DNA of 64,000 bases from RBG-16-66-20 sp040752005. GTDB lineage: Bacteria > Pseudomonadota > Gammaproteobacteria > Burkholderiales > SG8-39. Under the pieces are notes generated by a model that had not been told where the DNA came from, did not search any database, and saw nothing but the letters and a program-made list of their open reading frames with translations. Positions within the stretch are counted from its first letter, which is position 1. Every line of letters starts with the position of its first letter. This document shows, in pieces, positions 16,719 through 27,935 of the stretch. Where the stretch lies: NCBI GenBank assembly GCA_040752005.1, contig JBFMFX010000021.1, forward strand, positions 1 through 64,000. Direction: 5' to 3'. The translations under genes were made by a program, and so were the position numbers.

Positions 16719-17673
16719 GGAAAACCTCCTCGTCTGCGCATTCTACGGCCTGGAGCGCTTGCAGCAGCAGGTCCGGATCGTTCTGCGAAAGGCGGGCGGA
16801 ATCGGAGAGGATTCGCCGCCAGCGCCGCGCGCGCGGATGGCCGTGATACAGCCCGAGCATGTGGCGTGCGATGTGCCGCAGCGCCGTGCCGCGCCGGACC
16901 ATCCGAGCCGCGTAGCGGTGCATCGCCCGAACGACCTCGGCGCGCGTGCGCTCCCCGCCCGCGAGCAGCCAGGGGTCGTGATACGCGGCGCGGCCGAGCA
17001 TCACCCCGTCCACATGCGCGAGGTGCGCCTCGATTGCCGCGCGGCTCGCCACGCCCCCGTTCAGCACGATTTCCAGATGCGGGAATTCGCGCTTGAGGCG
17101 GTACACCTCCTCGTAGCGCAGGCGCGGAATCTCGCGGTTTTCCTTCGGCGTGAGCCCCTCGAGGATGGCGTTGCGCGCATGCACGACGAAGGTGCGTACG
17201 CCGGCCTCGGCGAGCGCGCCGACGAAATCGCGCACGAAACCGTAGTCTTCCACTGTCCCGATGCCGAGACGATGCTTCACGCTCACCGGGATGCGCACCG
17301 CTTCGCGCATCGCCTGCACGCAGTCCGCGACCCGCCTCGGTTCGGCCATCAGGCAGGCACCGAAGGCGCCGCGCTGCACGCGCTCGCTCGGGCAGCCGAG
17401 GTTGAGATTGACCTCGTCGTAGCCGCAGGCCTCGACCAGTCGCGCGCAGCGCGCCAGCTCGTCGGGTTCGCTCCCCCCCAGTTGCGCGCCGACCGGATGC
17501 TCCTCCGGCGAGAAGGCGAGATGGCGCTCGGCATCGCCGTGCAGGAGCGCCCCGGTGGGGATCATCTCGGTGTACAGGAACGCGCGCGGCGAGACCAGGC
17601 GCAGGAAATACCGGCAGTGCCGGTCTGTCCAGTCCATCATCGGCGCGACGCAGAGGCGGTGCCGGGCGGTCAC
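16681..17673 (-). CDS. dusA: tRNA-dihydrouridine(20/20a) synthase
   Basis: 330 residues from a GTG that overlaps the upstream stop as GTGA. FMN-dependent reduction of uridines in the tRNA D-loop. The family start APMMDWTDRHCRYFLRL, the segment NLNLGCPSERVQRGAFGACLM containing the catalytic Cys, and SVKHRLGIG, FVVHARNAILEGL (phosphate/FMN contact) and NGGV are all present. NxxxGCPSxxVQxGxFGACLM is specific to DusA rather than DusB or DusC. The C-terminal four-helix tRNA-binding domain (from about 240) is complete. Confidence 0.95.
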   Translation of the reverse strand: MTARHRLCVAPMMDWTDRHCRYFLRLVSPRAFLYTEMIPTGALLHGDAERHLAFSPEEHPVGAQLGGSEPDELARCARLVEACGYDEVNLNLGCPSERVQRGAFGACLMAEPRRVADCVQAMREAVRIPVSVKHRLGIGTVEDYGFVRDFVGALAEAGVRTFVVHARNAILEGLTPKENREIPRLRYEEVYRLKREFPHLEIVLNGGVASRAAIEAHLAHVDGVMLGRAAYHDPWLLAGGERTRAEVVRAMHRYAARMVRRGTALRHIARHMLGLYHGHPRARRWRRILSDSARLSQNDPDLLLQALQAVECADEEVFHERRAEPAEIRP

Positions 17674-18296
17674 TGCAGGTCCTGCGCCCGCCGCCGCGTC
17701 AGCTCGACGAGGCAGGCCTTGTGCGGCTCGCTGCCGGCGGCGCCGCGGCGCGCGCATTCGGCGTCGCGGTAGGCGAGGAAGGCGTCGGCGCTGGCGCGGA
17801 AGGCGCGCGAGGCGAGCTCGTTGCCGGCGGCGACGTCGGCCTGGCGCGAATCCACGAGCTGCTTCGCGTAGAGCTGCACCAGATCTTGCTCGGCGGCGAC
17901 GAGCAGCGCGTCGAGGCACTGCGCCGGCGCCGCCGCGCGCCGGCATTGCGCGAGCGGCGGCGCGTCTGGCCGCGGCGTCCAGTGGAAAAAGAGCGCCCGG
18001 CCGTCGCCCGTGGCGAGGCACACGAAACTGAACTCGATCGGCACCCCCTGCGGATAGACGATGGCGCCGGTGCCGAACGCGAGGGCGCTCACCGGCTGGC
18101 TGCCGACGCGGCGCGCGTGGCGCTCGACGTGCAGCCCTTCCCGGTCCAGGCGCACCGTCGCGGCCGCCGTGCCGGCCTTCTCCGCTTCGGCCTGCGCATA
18201 GGCGCGGCACGAATCGAGCACCGCTTCGGGCGCCTGCGCAATGGCGGTCGCGATCGGCGCCGCAGCCAGCATGAACGCGCCAAGCAGCCGCTTCAT
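17670..18296 (-). CDS. Exported protein with LprI-like (DUF1311) domain
   Basis: 208 residues. An N-terminal signal peptide (MKRLLGAFMLAAAPIATAIAQA) predicts export to the periplasm. The C-terminal half (about 125-205) has the LprI/DUF1311 pattern: paired cysteines C119 and C127 (CRRAAAPAQC), a helical region, AFLAYRDAECARR and a Cys near KACLVELT. LprI-type domains include lysozyme inhibitors, but most members are uncharacterised. The N-terminal half has no recognised family. It overlaps both neighbours by 4 bp, so it is part of the same operon as dusA. Confidence 0.75.
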   Translation of the reverse strand: MKRLLGAFMLAAAPIATAIAQAPEAVLDSCRAYAQAEAEKAGTAAATVRLDREGLHVERHARRVGSQPVSALAFGTGAIVYPQGVPIEFSFVCLATGDGRALFFHWTPRPDAPPLAQCRRAAAPAQCLDALLVAAEQDLVQLYAKQLVDSRQADVAAGNELASRAFRASADAFLAYRDAECARRGAAGSEPHKACLVELTRRRAQDLQ

Positions 18297-19270
18297 GCGT
18301 ACTGCCCCGTGCTCTGCGCGCGCAGGCGGATGAGGCCGAACAGGCTCTCGGTGAAGGGCGCTGCGACGGCCGCCTTGCGCGCGATCTCGAGCGTGGCGCC
18401 GAGCAGCCCCTCGATCTCCAGCGGCTTGCCGGCTTCCAGGTCCTGCAGCATCGAGGTCTTGAACACCCCCAGATGCCGCGCCATGTCCATGCGCGCCTCC
18501 GGATCAATGTCCGCGTCCACGCCCACCGCACGGCCGATCGCGAGCACCTCGCGCATGATCGCGACCATGTACGCCTTCACCTGCGCGTCGGCGATCAGCC
18601 GGTCGGCGGTGGCAAGCGTGAGGGCGGAAACCGGATTGAAGCTCACGTTGCCGAGGAGCTTGACCCAGAAGTCCTTCTCGATGAATGGGCTCGTCACCGC
18701 CTCGAAGCCTGCGGCGCCGAGCGCCTCGGCGATGCGCGCCGTGCGCGTGCCGTTGCGGCCCCCCGGCTCGCCGAGGATCAGGCGCGCGCCCATGTTGTGG
18801 CGAATCACGCCGGGCTCGGGCACCGAGGCCGAAAGGTGCACGACGCAGCCGACGATGCGATCGGTCGGCATCGCGCGCGCGAGGCTGCCGTCCGGATCGA
18901 GCGACTCCAGGCGCAGCGCACCGGCGCCGAATGGCAGGCGGTCGAAAAACCACCACGGCACCCCGTTCATCGCGGTGACGATCGAGGTGTCGCGGCCGAG
19001 CAAGGGCGCGATACGCGCCGCGACCTCGCGCAGGCTGTGGCCCTTGACGGCGACGATGACGTAGTCCTGGGGGCCGAGGTCGGCCGGATCGTCGGAGGCG
19101 CGCACGCGCGCTCGCGTCTCGCGCGAGGATTCGCGCAACACGAGGCCCTGTTGCCGCAGCGCCGCGAGGTGCGCGCCGCGAGCGACGACGGACACGTCGT
19201 GCCCGGCTTGCACAAGGCGCGCGGCGATCAGCCCGCCGACCGCCCCGGCGCCGAAGACACACAATTTCAT
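18293..19270 (-). CDS. Ketopantoate reductase family protein (ApbA/PanE)
   Basis: 325 residues. The N-terminal NADP-binding motif is CVFGAGAVGGLIAARL; VAVKGHSL and AMNGVPWW follow the PanE pattern, and the C-terminal helical domain has KDFWVKLLGNVSFNPVSAL with the conserved Lys and Asn. It would reduce 2-dehydropantoate to pantoate for coenzyme A synthesis, but this family has several paralogues per genome with unknown 2-oxo acid substrates, and the longer insert GVPWWFF is typical of that paralogue group. It is first in a four-gene unit with the LprI-like gene, dusA and the aldolase. Confidence 0.85.
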   Translation of the reverse strand: MKLCVFGAGAVGGLIAARLVQAGHDVSVVARGAHLAALRQQGLVLRESSRETRARVRASDDPADLGPQDYVIVAVKGHSLREVAARIAPLLGRDTSIVTAMNGVPWWFFDRLPFGAGALRLESLDPDGSLARAMPTDRIVGCVVHLSASVPEPGVIRHNMGARLILGEPGGRNGTRTARIAEALGAAGFEAVTSPFIEKDFWVKLLGNVSFNPVSALTLATADRLIADAQVKAYMVAIMREVLAIGRAVGVDADIDPEARMDMARHLGVFKTSMLQDLEAGKPLEIEGLLGATLEIARKAAVAAPFTESLFGLIRLRAQSTGQYA

Positions 19271-19276
19271 GCTCTA

Positions 19277-19282
19277 ATTTTA
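19277..19282 (-). promoter_or_regulatory. Candidate -10 box (TAAAAT) for the PanE-family gene
   Basis: TAAAAT on the minus strand ends 6 nt before the ATG at 19270, again leaving no room for a leader or ribosome binding site. Confidence 0.45.
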
Positions 19283-19285
19283 AGG

Positions 19286-19341
19286 GTCAGACGCGTTTCT
19301 CCATCCGATGCGGCGAATCGCCGTCGAAAACTTGGTCTGAC
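19286..19341. repeat. REP-like inverted pair GTCAGAC / GTCTGAC
   Basis: GTCAGAC (19286-19292, within AAGGGTCAGAC) and its inverse GTCTGAC (19335-19341) face each other across 42 bp between the divergent panE-like gene and msrA. The same GGGTCAGAC core recurs in the hairpin at 52183-52218, so this may be a relic of a dispersed repeat family. Confidence 0.4.
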
Positions 19342-19360
19342 GCTGAATTCGGAGGTGGCG

Positions 19361-20017
19361 ATGTTCTCGTTCATGAGGAAGATGAAGACGCTGCTTCCGG
19401 CCGGGAGCACGCTCCCCGGGCGCAGCGCGAAGATGCCGGTGCCCGAACGTCACTTCGTGAGCGGCAATCCGCTCGTGCCACCTTTCCCCGAGGGCATGCA
19501 GCGCGCCGTGTTCGGCATGGGCTGCTTCTGGGGCGCAGAGCGCCTGTTCTGGCCGGTTCCGGGCGTGTACACCACCGCCGTGGGCTATGCCGGCGGCCAG
19601 ACGCCCAATCCCGCTTACGAGGAGGTCTGCACCGGGCTCACCAACCACGCCGAGGTCGTGCTCGTCGTCTTCGATCCGCAGAAGGTGAGCTACGGGCAAC
19701 TGCTGAAGCTCTTCTGGGAAGGGCACGATCCGACGCAGGGTATGCGGCAGGGCAACGACGTCGGCACCCAGTACCGTTCCGCCATCTACTGCTACGGCGA
19801 GGAGCAGCTCAGGGCGGCGCTCGCCTCGAAGCAGGCGTACGCGGCGGCGCTTGCGCGCGCAGGGTTCGGCCCGATCACCACAGAGATCCGCCCGGCTCCG
19901 GAGTTCTATTACGCCGAGGAGTACCACCAGCAGTATCTCGCCAAGAACCCGGCGGGCTACTGCGGACTGGGCGGAACCGGCGTCACCTGCCCGACCGGAG
20001 CCGGCGCCGCGGGCTGA
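19361..20017 (+). CDS. msrA: Peptide-methionine (S)-S-oxide reductase
   Basis: 218 residues. MsrA reduces methionine-S-sulfoxide in proteins using thioredoxin. The catalytic Cys is C55 in FGMGCFWGAE, and YAGGQTPNPAYEEVCTGLTNHAE, EGHDPTQGMRQGNDVGTQYRS and the resolving-Cys region NPAGYCGLGGTGVTC near the C-terminus are all typical. The start at 19361 is supported by GGAGG 6 nt upstream. About 45 residues precede the core domain, without a clear signal peptide. Confidence 0.96.
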   Translation: MFSFMRKMKTLLPAGSTLPGRSAKMPVPERHFVSGNPLVPPFPEGMQRAVFGMGCFWGAERLFWPVPGVYTTAVGYAGGQTPNPAYEEVCTGLTNHAEVVLVVFDPQKVSYGQLLKLFWEGHDPTQGMRQGNDVGTQYRSAIYCYGEEQLRAALASKQAYAAALARAGFGPITTEIRPAPEFYYAEEYHQQYLAKNPAGYCGLGGTGVTCPTGAGAAG

Positions 20018-20018
20018 A

Positions 20019-20060
20019 GGGGCGCGACCGGGCGCCGGCCGGCCGCGCGCTCGGCGCCCC
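20019..20060. terminator. GC-rich stem between convergent msrA and acnA
   Basis: GGGGCGC (20019-20025) can pair with GCGCCCC (20054-20060), with an inner GGCGCCGGCCGGCC that can fold by itself. It separates the two convergent genes by position; no T-tract. Confidence 0.3.
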
Positions 20061-20061
20061 G

Positions 20062-22767
<2,706 letters not shown>

Positions 22768-22791
22768 GGCAGCCTCCGTCGTTGTGCCCGC

Positions 22792-24243
22792 TCAAATTAC
22801 CATCATGTCCACGAACTCGTGCACCGGCGTCCTTTCCAGGCGCGGGCCGTCGAGGCAGAGCTCCAGGATCGCCTCGCGCTGCTTGTCGGGAAAGCGGCGC
22901 GCGAGATTGCGCTTGAACTTCTCCACCAGGATCGGCATGCCTTCGGCCCGGCGCCGCTTGTGGCCGATCGGGTATTCGCAGACGAATTCACCCAGTTTCT
23001 TGCCGTCCTTGAACTCGACCGTGAGCGCGTTGGCGATCGAGCGCTTGTCGGGATCGTGGTAGTCGCGCGTGAAGCCCTTGTCCTCGACGCAGACGATTTT
23101 CTCCCGCAGCGCGTCAATGCGCGGGTCCGCCGCCACCTCGTCCTCGTAATCGGCGGCGGTCAGGCGGCCGAACAGGATCGGCACCGCGACCATGTACTGG
23201 ATGCAGTGGTCGCGGTCGGCGGGGTTGGCGAGCGGCCCCTGCTTGTCGATGATGCGGATCGCGGCCTCGTGGGTGCGGATGGTGATTCTGCGAATGTCCT
23301 CCGGCGAGCGGCCCAGGCGCTTGAGCTCGGCGTGGATGTCCATCGCGCACTCGACCGCCGTCTGGGCGTGGAACTCGGCCGGATACGAGATCTTGAACAG
23401 CACGTTCTCCATCACGTACGAGCCGAACGGGCGCTGGAACTTGAACGGCTTGCCCTTGAACAGCACGTCGTAGAAGCCCCAGGTCTTCGCCGTCAGCACC
23501 GACGGATAGCCCATCTCGCCAGTCTTGGAGATCAACGCCAGGCGCACCGCGCGGGCGGTGGCATCGCCCGCCGCCCAGCTCTTGCGGCTGCCGGTGTTCG
23601 GCGCGTGGCGGTAGGTACGCAGGCTCTGGCCGTCCACCCACGCCTGCGACAGCGCGTTCACCACCTCGTCGTAGGTGCAGCCGATCATGTGCGCGACCAC
23701 CGCGGTCGAGGCGACCTTGACCAGCACCACGTGGTCGAGCCCCACCTTGTTGAACGAGTTCTCGAGGGCGATCACACCCTGGATCTCGTGCGCCTTGATC
23801 ATCGCGGTGAGCACGTCGCGCACCAGGAGCGGGCTCTTGCCGGCCGCCACCGCGGTGCGCGAGAGCCAGTCGGCGGTGGCGAGGATCCCGCCGAGGTTGT
23901 CGGACGGATGTCCCCACTCGGCGGCGAGCCAGGTGTCGTTGAAATCGAGCCAGCGGATCATCGCCCCGATGTTGAACGCCGCCTGCACCGGGTCGAGCTG
24001 GAACTGCGTGCCCGGGACCCTGGCGCCGTTGGGCACCAGGGTGCCGCGCACGATCGGCCCGAGCAGCTTGGTGCAGGCGGGGTACTCCAGCGCCTCGAAA
24101 CCGCAGCCGAGCGTGTCCATCAGGCAGTAGCGCGCGGTTTCGTAGGCTTCGCGGCTGCGGATCTCGTACTGCGTGACGTAGTCGGCGATCTTCGTCAGCA
24201 CCTCGTCCGGCTTCGGCCGGACGTTCGCGATGCGCGCGCTCAC
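22792..24243 (-). CDS. prpD: 2-methylcitrate dehydratase (MmgE/PrpD family)
   Basis: 483 residues from GTG, the usual length of PrpD. It removes water from 2-methylcitrate. Visible blocks are DTLGCGFEALEYPACTKLLGP, FNDTWLAAEWGHPSDNLGGILA (PrpD signature with the Asp/His residues), and the C-terminal PIGHKRRRAEGMPILVEKF. The start chosen overlaps the DUF3460 stop as GTGA; longer readings run into the DUF3460 gene and add no homology. Neighbours prpC and prpB fix its role. Confidence 0.94.
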   Translation of the reverse strand: MSARIANVRPKPDEVLTKIADYVTQYEIRSREAYETARYCLMDTLGCGFEALEYPACTKLLGPIVRGTLVPNGARVPGTQFQLDPVQAAFNIGAMIRWLDFNDTWLAAEWGHPSDNLGGILATADWLSRTAVAAGKSPLLVRDVLTAMIKAHEIQGVIALENSFNKVGLDHVVLVKVASTAVVAHMIGCTYDEVVNALSQAWVDGQSLRTYRHAPNTGSRKSWAAGDATARAVRLALISKTGEMGYPSVLTAKTWGFYDVLFKGKPFKFQRPFGSYVMENVLFKISYPAEFHAQTAVECAMDIHAELKRLGRSPEDIRRITIRTHEAAIRIIDKQGPLANPADRDHCIQYMVAVPILFGRLTAADYEDEVAADPRIDALREKIVCVEDKGFTRDYHDPDKRSIANALTVEFKDGKKLGEFVCEYPIGHKRRRAEGMPILVEKFKRNLARRFPDKQREAILELCLDGPRLERTPVHEFVDMMVI

Positions 24244-24458
24244 GGGGCGGTTTCCTCTTCTTTCTCGGACAGGGGCAGGAACGTGTACTCGGCGCCGCCG
24301 GCGCGCGGCGCATGCCGCGGCGGCGGCGGCGGCGTGCGCTCTGTCGGCGCCTTGTCCCACCACAGGGCGCGGCCCTTCTTCTGCGACTCGATCTCCTCCG
24401 GGTGCTGCGCGAGGAACTCGCGCATGAACCGGGTGAGGTCGGACTCGTAGCCGTTCAT
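24240..24458 (-). CDS. DUF3460 family small protein
   Basis: 72 residues: MNGYESDLTRFMREFLAQHP, then EIESQKKGRALWWDKAP and a Pro/Arg-rich tail. The pattern YxSDxTxFxxxxxxxxPxxxxxQxxGRALxWDK is that of DUF3460, a short protein found mainly in betaproteobacteria beside TCA or propionate genes. Its function is unknown. It overlaps prpC and prpD by 4 bp on each side, so it is translated together with them and may act on one of these enzymes. The proline-rich stretch PPPPPRH in the tail is distinctive. Confidence 0.85.
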   Translation of the reverse strand: MNGYESDLTRFMREFLAQHPEEIESQKKGRALWWDKAPTERTPPPPPRHAPRAGGAEYTFLPLSEKEEETAP

Positions 24459-25612
24459 GCGCGCTCCGCGAGCGGCACCCAGGGCCGGTTTTCCGGTCCG
24501 ACGTAGTGGGCGCTCGGGCGGATGATCTTGCCGTCGGTGCGCTGCTCGAGCACGTGCGCCGACCAGCCGCTGGTGCGAGAAATGACGAACAGCGGCGTGA
24601 ACATCGCCGTCGGCACGCCCATCTTGCTGTAGGACACTGCGCTGAACCAGTCGAGGTTGGCGAACATCTTCTTCTCGGCCCACATCACCGACTCGATGCG
24701 GTCGGCGATCTCGAACTGCGTCATGTCGCCCGCTTCCAGCGACAGGCGCCGCGCCACCTCCTTGATCACCTTGTTGCGCGGATCGGACACCGTGTACACC
24801 GGGTGCCCGAAGCCGATCACCACTTCCTTCGCCGCGAGGCGGCGGCGGATGTCGGCCTCGGCCTCGGCGGCCGAGCGGTAGCGCTTCTGGATCTCATCGG
24901 ACACCTCGTTCGCGCCACCGTGCTTCGGGCCGCGCAGCGCGCCGATGCCGCCGGTGATCGCCGAATACATGTCCGAGCCGGTGCCGGCGATGACGCGGCA
25001 GGTGAAGGTGCTCGCGTTGAACTCGTGTTCGGCGTAGAGAATGAGCGAGGTGTGCATGGCGCGCACGTGCGAGGCGGGCGGCGTGCGTCCGTGCAGCAGG
25101 CGCAGGAAGTGGCCGCCGATCGAGTCGTCGTCGGTTTCGGTCTCGATGCGCCGGCCGTGATGGCTGTAGTGGTACCAGTAAAGCAGCATCGAGCCGAACG
25201 AGGCCATCAGGCGGTCGGCGATGTCGCGCGCGCCTTCGGCCGGATGCCCCTCCTTCTCCGGTTCGAGCGTCCCCAGCGCCGAACAGCCGGTGCGCAGCAC
25301 GTCCATCGGGTGCGCGGCGCGCGGAATCTGCTCGAGCACGGTCTTGAGCGGCGGCGGCAGCCCGCGCAGGCCGGCGAGCTTGCGCTTGTAGGCCGCCAGC
25401 TCCGCGGCGTTCGGCAGCTTTTCGTGCACCAGCAGGTAGGCGATCTCCTCGAATTCCGCCTGATCGGCGAAATCGAGGATGTCGTAGCCGCGGTAATGCA
25501 GATCGTTGCCGGTGCGTCCGACCGTGCACAGCGCGGTATTGCCCGCGGCCACGCCCGACAGGGCGACGGACTTCTTAGGCTTCGCGGGCGCCGGATCTGG
25601 CGAAGAGTTCAT
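24455..25612 (-). CDS. prpC: 2-methylcitrate synthase
   Basis: 385 residues, shorter than hexameric citrate synthase, as expected for PrpC. It condenses propionyl-CoA with oxaloacetate. LHYRGYDILDFAD, HPMDVLRTGCSALG, LYAEHEFNASTFTCRVIAGTGSD (active-site His), RGPKHGGANE (His) and GFGHPVY, plus the late Asp region, are visible. Hydrophobic GVAAGNTALCTVG near the N-terminus is typical of PrpC. It overlaps prpB by 38 bp and DUF3460 by 4 bp. A separate gltA lies at 31 kb. Confidence 0.96.
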   Translation of the reverse strand: MNSSPDPAPAKPKKSVALSGVAAGNTALCTVGRTGNDLHYRGYDILDFADQAEFEEIAYLLVHEKLPNAAELAAYKRKLAGLRGLPPPLKTVLEQIPRAAHPMDVLRTGCSALGTLEPEKEGHPAEGARDIADRLMASFGSMLLYWYHYSHHGRRIETETDDDSIGGHFLRLLHGRTPPASHVRAMHTSLILYAEHEFNASTFTCRVIAGTGSDMYSAITGGIGALRGPKHGGANEVSDEIQKRYRSAAEAEADIRRRLAAKEVVIGFGHPVYTVSDPRNKVIKEVARRLSLEAGDMTQFEIADRIESVMWAEKKMFANLDWFSAVSYSKMGVPTAMFTPLFVISRTSGWSAHVLEQRTDGKIIRPSAHYVGPENRPWVPLAERA

Positions 25613-26462
25613 CGAGCTTCTTCTCGTAGGCGTGGTAGTCGAGGTAGTCGTACAGCTCCTCGCGCGTCTGCATCGCGCCGAGGACGCTCTTTTGCGTGCC
25701 TTCGCGCCGCAGCGTCTGGTACACGGCCAGCGCCGCCTTGTTCATCGCGCGGAAGGCCGAAAGCGGATACAGAGCGATCGCGACATCGGCGGCGCGCAGC
25801 TCCGCGACGGTGAAGAGCGGGGTCTTGCCGAACTCGGTGAGGTTGGCGAGCACCGGCACGCGGGTCGCCTCGGCGAAGCGCCGGTACATGGCGAGCTCGG
25901 TGACCGCCTCCGGAAAGATCATGTCGGCGCCCGCCTCGACGTAGCGGCAGGCGCGCTCCAGCGCGCGCTCCAGGCCCTCGCTCGCCAGCGCGTCGGTGCG
26001 CGCCATGACGACGAACTGCGGGTCGGTGCGTGCGTCCACCGCCGCCTTGATGCGGTCGCACATCTCCTCGGCGGACACGATCTCCTTGCCCGGGCGGTGG
26101 CCGCAGCGCTTGGCGCCCACCTGGTCCTCGATGTGCATCGCGCCGGCGCCCGCCTTGATGAGCGCGCGCGTGGTGCGCGCGACGTTGAAGGCGCTCGCGC
26201 CGAACCCCGTATCCGCGTCCACGAGCAGCGGCAGGTCGCAGACGTCGGTGATGCGGCGCACGTCGATCAGCACGTCCTCGAGGTTCGAGATGCCGAGGTC
26301 GGGCAGGCCGAGGGAGCCGGCGGCGACGCCGCCGCCGGACAAATAGATCGCGCGGTAGCCGGTGCGTTTGGCGAGCAGCGCGTGGTAGGCGAGGATCGTG
26401 CCCACCACCTGCAGGGGCTTTTCTTCGGCGACCGCCTGCCGGAAGCGCGCGCCCGCGCTCAT
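25575..26462 (-). CDS. prpB: 2-methylisocitrate lyase
   Basis: 295 residues of the PEP mutase/isocitrate lyase superfamily. It cleaves 2-methylisocitrate to pyruvate and succinate. The catalytic loop KRCGHRPGKEIV with its Cys and the metal-site segments LVDADTGFGASAFNVARTTR and AMHIEDQVGAKRCGH are present; ALYPLSAFRAMNKAA is typical of PrpB rather than AceA. It overlaps mdh by 4 bp (ATGA). Confidence 0.97.
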   Translation of the reverse strand: MSAGARFRQAVAEEKPLQVVGTILAYHALLAKRTGYRAIYLSGGGVAAGSLGLPDLGISNLEDVLIDVRRITDVCDLPLLVDADTGFGASAFNVARTTRALIKAGAGAMHIEDQVGAKRCGHRPGKEIVSAEEMCDRIKAAVDARTDPQFVVMARTDALASEGLERALERACRYVEAGADMIFPEAVTELAMYRRFAEATRVPVLANLTEFGKTPLFTVAELRAADVAIALYPLSAFRAMNKAALAVYQTLRREGTQKSVLGAMQTREELYDYLDYHAYEKKLDELFARSGAREA

Positions 26463-27454
26463 GTTCCGAGCAGGTGTGCGACGCCGGCGCGCTCCTCGTG
26501 CAGCTCCTTCAGCGTCGCGTCCATGCGCTTGCGGCTGAACTCGCTCACCTCGAGCCCCTGCACGATTCTCCAGGCGCCGCCGGAGCAGGTGACCGGATAG
26601 CCGTAGATCACCCCCTCCGGGATGCCGTAGCTGCCGTCCGAAGGCACGCCCATCGTCACCCAGTTGCCCGGTTCGGTGCCGCGCACCCAGTCGCGGATGT
26701 GGTCGATCGCGGCGTTCGCGGCGCTCGCCGCCGAAGACAACCCGCGCGCCTCGATGATCGCGGCGCCGCGCTTCTGCACTGTCGGAATGAAGACGTTCTC
26801 CAGCCAGGCCTGATCGTTGATCATCGGCCAGACTTTCCTGCCGTCGCACTCGGCGTGGAAGATGTCCGGATACTGCGTCGCCGAGTGGTTGCCCCACACG
26901 ATGACCTTCTTCACCGAGGCGGTCGGCTGGCCGATCTTGGCGGCGATCTGCGAGATCGCCCGGTTGTGGTCCAGGCGCATCATCGCCGTGAACTGCGCGG
27001 GTGCAAGCCCAGGCGCGTTCTTCATCGCGATCAGCGCGTTGGTGTTCGCCGGGTTGCCGACCACCAGCACCTTGACGTCGCGCGCCGCCACCTCGTCGAG
27101 GGCGCGGCCCTGCGGCGCGAAGATCTTGCCGTTCGCCTCCAGCAGGTCCTTGCGCTCCATGCCCGGGCCGCGCGGCCGCGCACCGACGAGCAGGGCGATG
27201 TTCGCGTCGCGGAACGCGACCCTGGGGTCCGCGGTCGCCGTCATGCCGGCGAGCAGCGGAAAGGCGCAGTCCTCGAGCTCCATCATCACGCCCCGCAGCG
27301 CCTTCTGCGCCTTCTCGTCGGGGATCTCCAGCAGCTGTAGGATCACCGGCTGCTCCGGGCCCAGCATCTCGCCGCTCGCGATGCGAAACAGCAGCGCGTA
27401 GCCGATCTGCCCGGCGGCGCCGGTGACCGCCACGCGAACGGGCGCTCTTGTCAT
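26459..27454 (-). CDS. mdh: Malate dehydrogenase
   Basis: 331 residues. NAD-dependent oxidation of malate to oxaloacetate. N-terminal VTGAAGQIGYALLFRIASGEMLG, catalytic WGNHSATQYPD with the active His, and substrate arginines in GARPRGPGMERKDLLEANG place it in the LDH-like MalDH group common in betaproteobacteria and eukaryotic cytosol. The ATG at 27454 has GGAG about 9 nt upstream. It is the first gene of the methylcitrate operon and supplies its co-substrate oxaloacetate, and it is divergent from sdhC, which feeds it by way of fumarate. Confidence 0.97.
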   Translation of the reverse strand: MTRAPVRVAVTGAAGQIGYALLFRIASGEMLGPEQPVILQLLEIPDEKAQKALRGVMMELEDCAFPLLAGMTATADPRVAFRDANIALLVGARPRGPGMERKDLLEANGKIFAPQGRALDEVAARDVKVLVVGNPANTNALIAMKNAPGLAPAQFTAMMRLDHNRAISQIAAKIGQPTASVKKVIVWGNHSATQYPDIFHAECDGRKVWPMINDQAWLENVFIPTVQKRGAAIIEARGLSSAASAANAAIDHIRDWVRGTEPGNWVTMGVPSDGSYGIPEGVIYGYPVTCSGGAWRIVQGLEVSEFSRKRMDATLKELHEERAGVAHLLGT

Positions 27455-27489
27455 GGAAGAAACTCCGGGGGAATCGCGGTAACGCGCGG

Positions 27490-27518
27490 ATTTTACCGCA
27501 CCGCCGCAGCGATATAAT
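27490..27518. promoter_or_regulatory. Divergent mdh/sdhC promoter region
   Basis: On the minus strand TAAAAT (27495-27490) would drive mdh with a leader of about 29 nt. On the plus strand TATAAT (27513-27518) is 8 nt before the sdhC ATG; a TTTACC at 27492-27497 could be its -35 (15-bp spacer) and overlaps the mdh -10. The two promoters therefore probably compete for RNA polymerase. Confidence 0.55.
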
Positions 27519-27526
27519 CCATTTTT

Positions 27527-27928
27527 ATGGCGTCCGCAGCAGTCAAGAAGAACAGGCCGAAATACCTCAATCTCCAGGCGCTGCTCTTCGAGATCCGGCT
27601 TCCCGTCACCGGGTGGGTCTCGATCCTGCACCGGATCAGCGGCGCGATGCTCTTTCTCGCGGCCGCCTGGATGCTGTGGCTGCTCGACCGCAGCCTGCAG
27701 AGCCCGGAAGGGTTCGAGCAGGTGAAGCGTTACGTCGCGCTCTGGCCGGTCAAGCTCTCGCTCCTGGTGCTTGTGTGGGCGTACTGCCACCATTTCTGCG
27801 CCGGCATCCGCTTCCTGCTCCTCGACCTCGACAGGGGCGTGGACAAGGCGACCGCGAGGCAGACGAGCTGGGTGGTGCTGGCGGCGAGTCTCGCGCTCGC
27901 CGCATGGCTCGGCTGGAAACTGTGGTGA
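27527..27928 (+). CDS. sdhC: Succinate dehydrogenase cytochrome b556 subunit
   Basis: 133 residues with three membrane helices (about 35-55, 68-88, 110-130). RPKYLNLQALLFEIRLPVTGWVSILHRISGAML contains the SdhC signature with the quinone-site Ser and Arg, and HHFCAGIRFLLLDL carries the expected heme-ligand histidine. It anchors the dehydrogenase and passes electrons to ubiquinone. No ribosome binding site precedes the ATG; TATAAT is only 8 nt away. Confidence 0.95.
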   Translation: MASAAVKKNRPKYLNLQALLFEIRLPVTGWVSILHRISGAMLFLAAAWMLWLLDRSLQSPEGFEQVKRYVALWPVKLSLLVLVWAYCHHFCAGIRFLLLDLDRGVDKATARQTSWVVLAASLALAAWLGWKLW

Positions 27929-27935
27929 GACGCGG

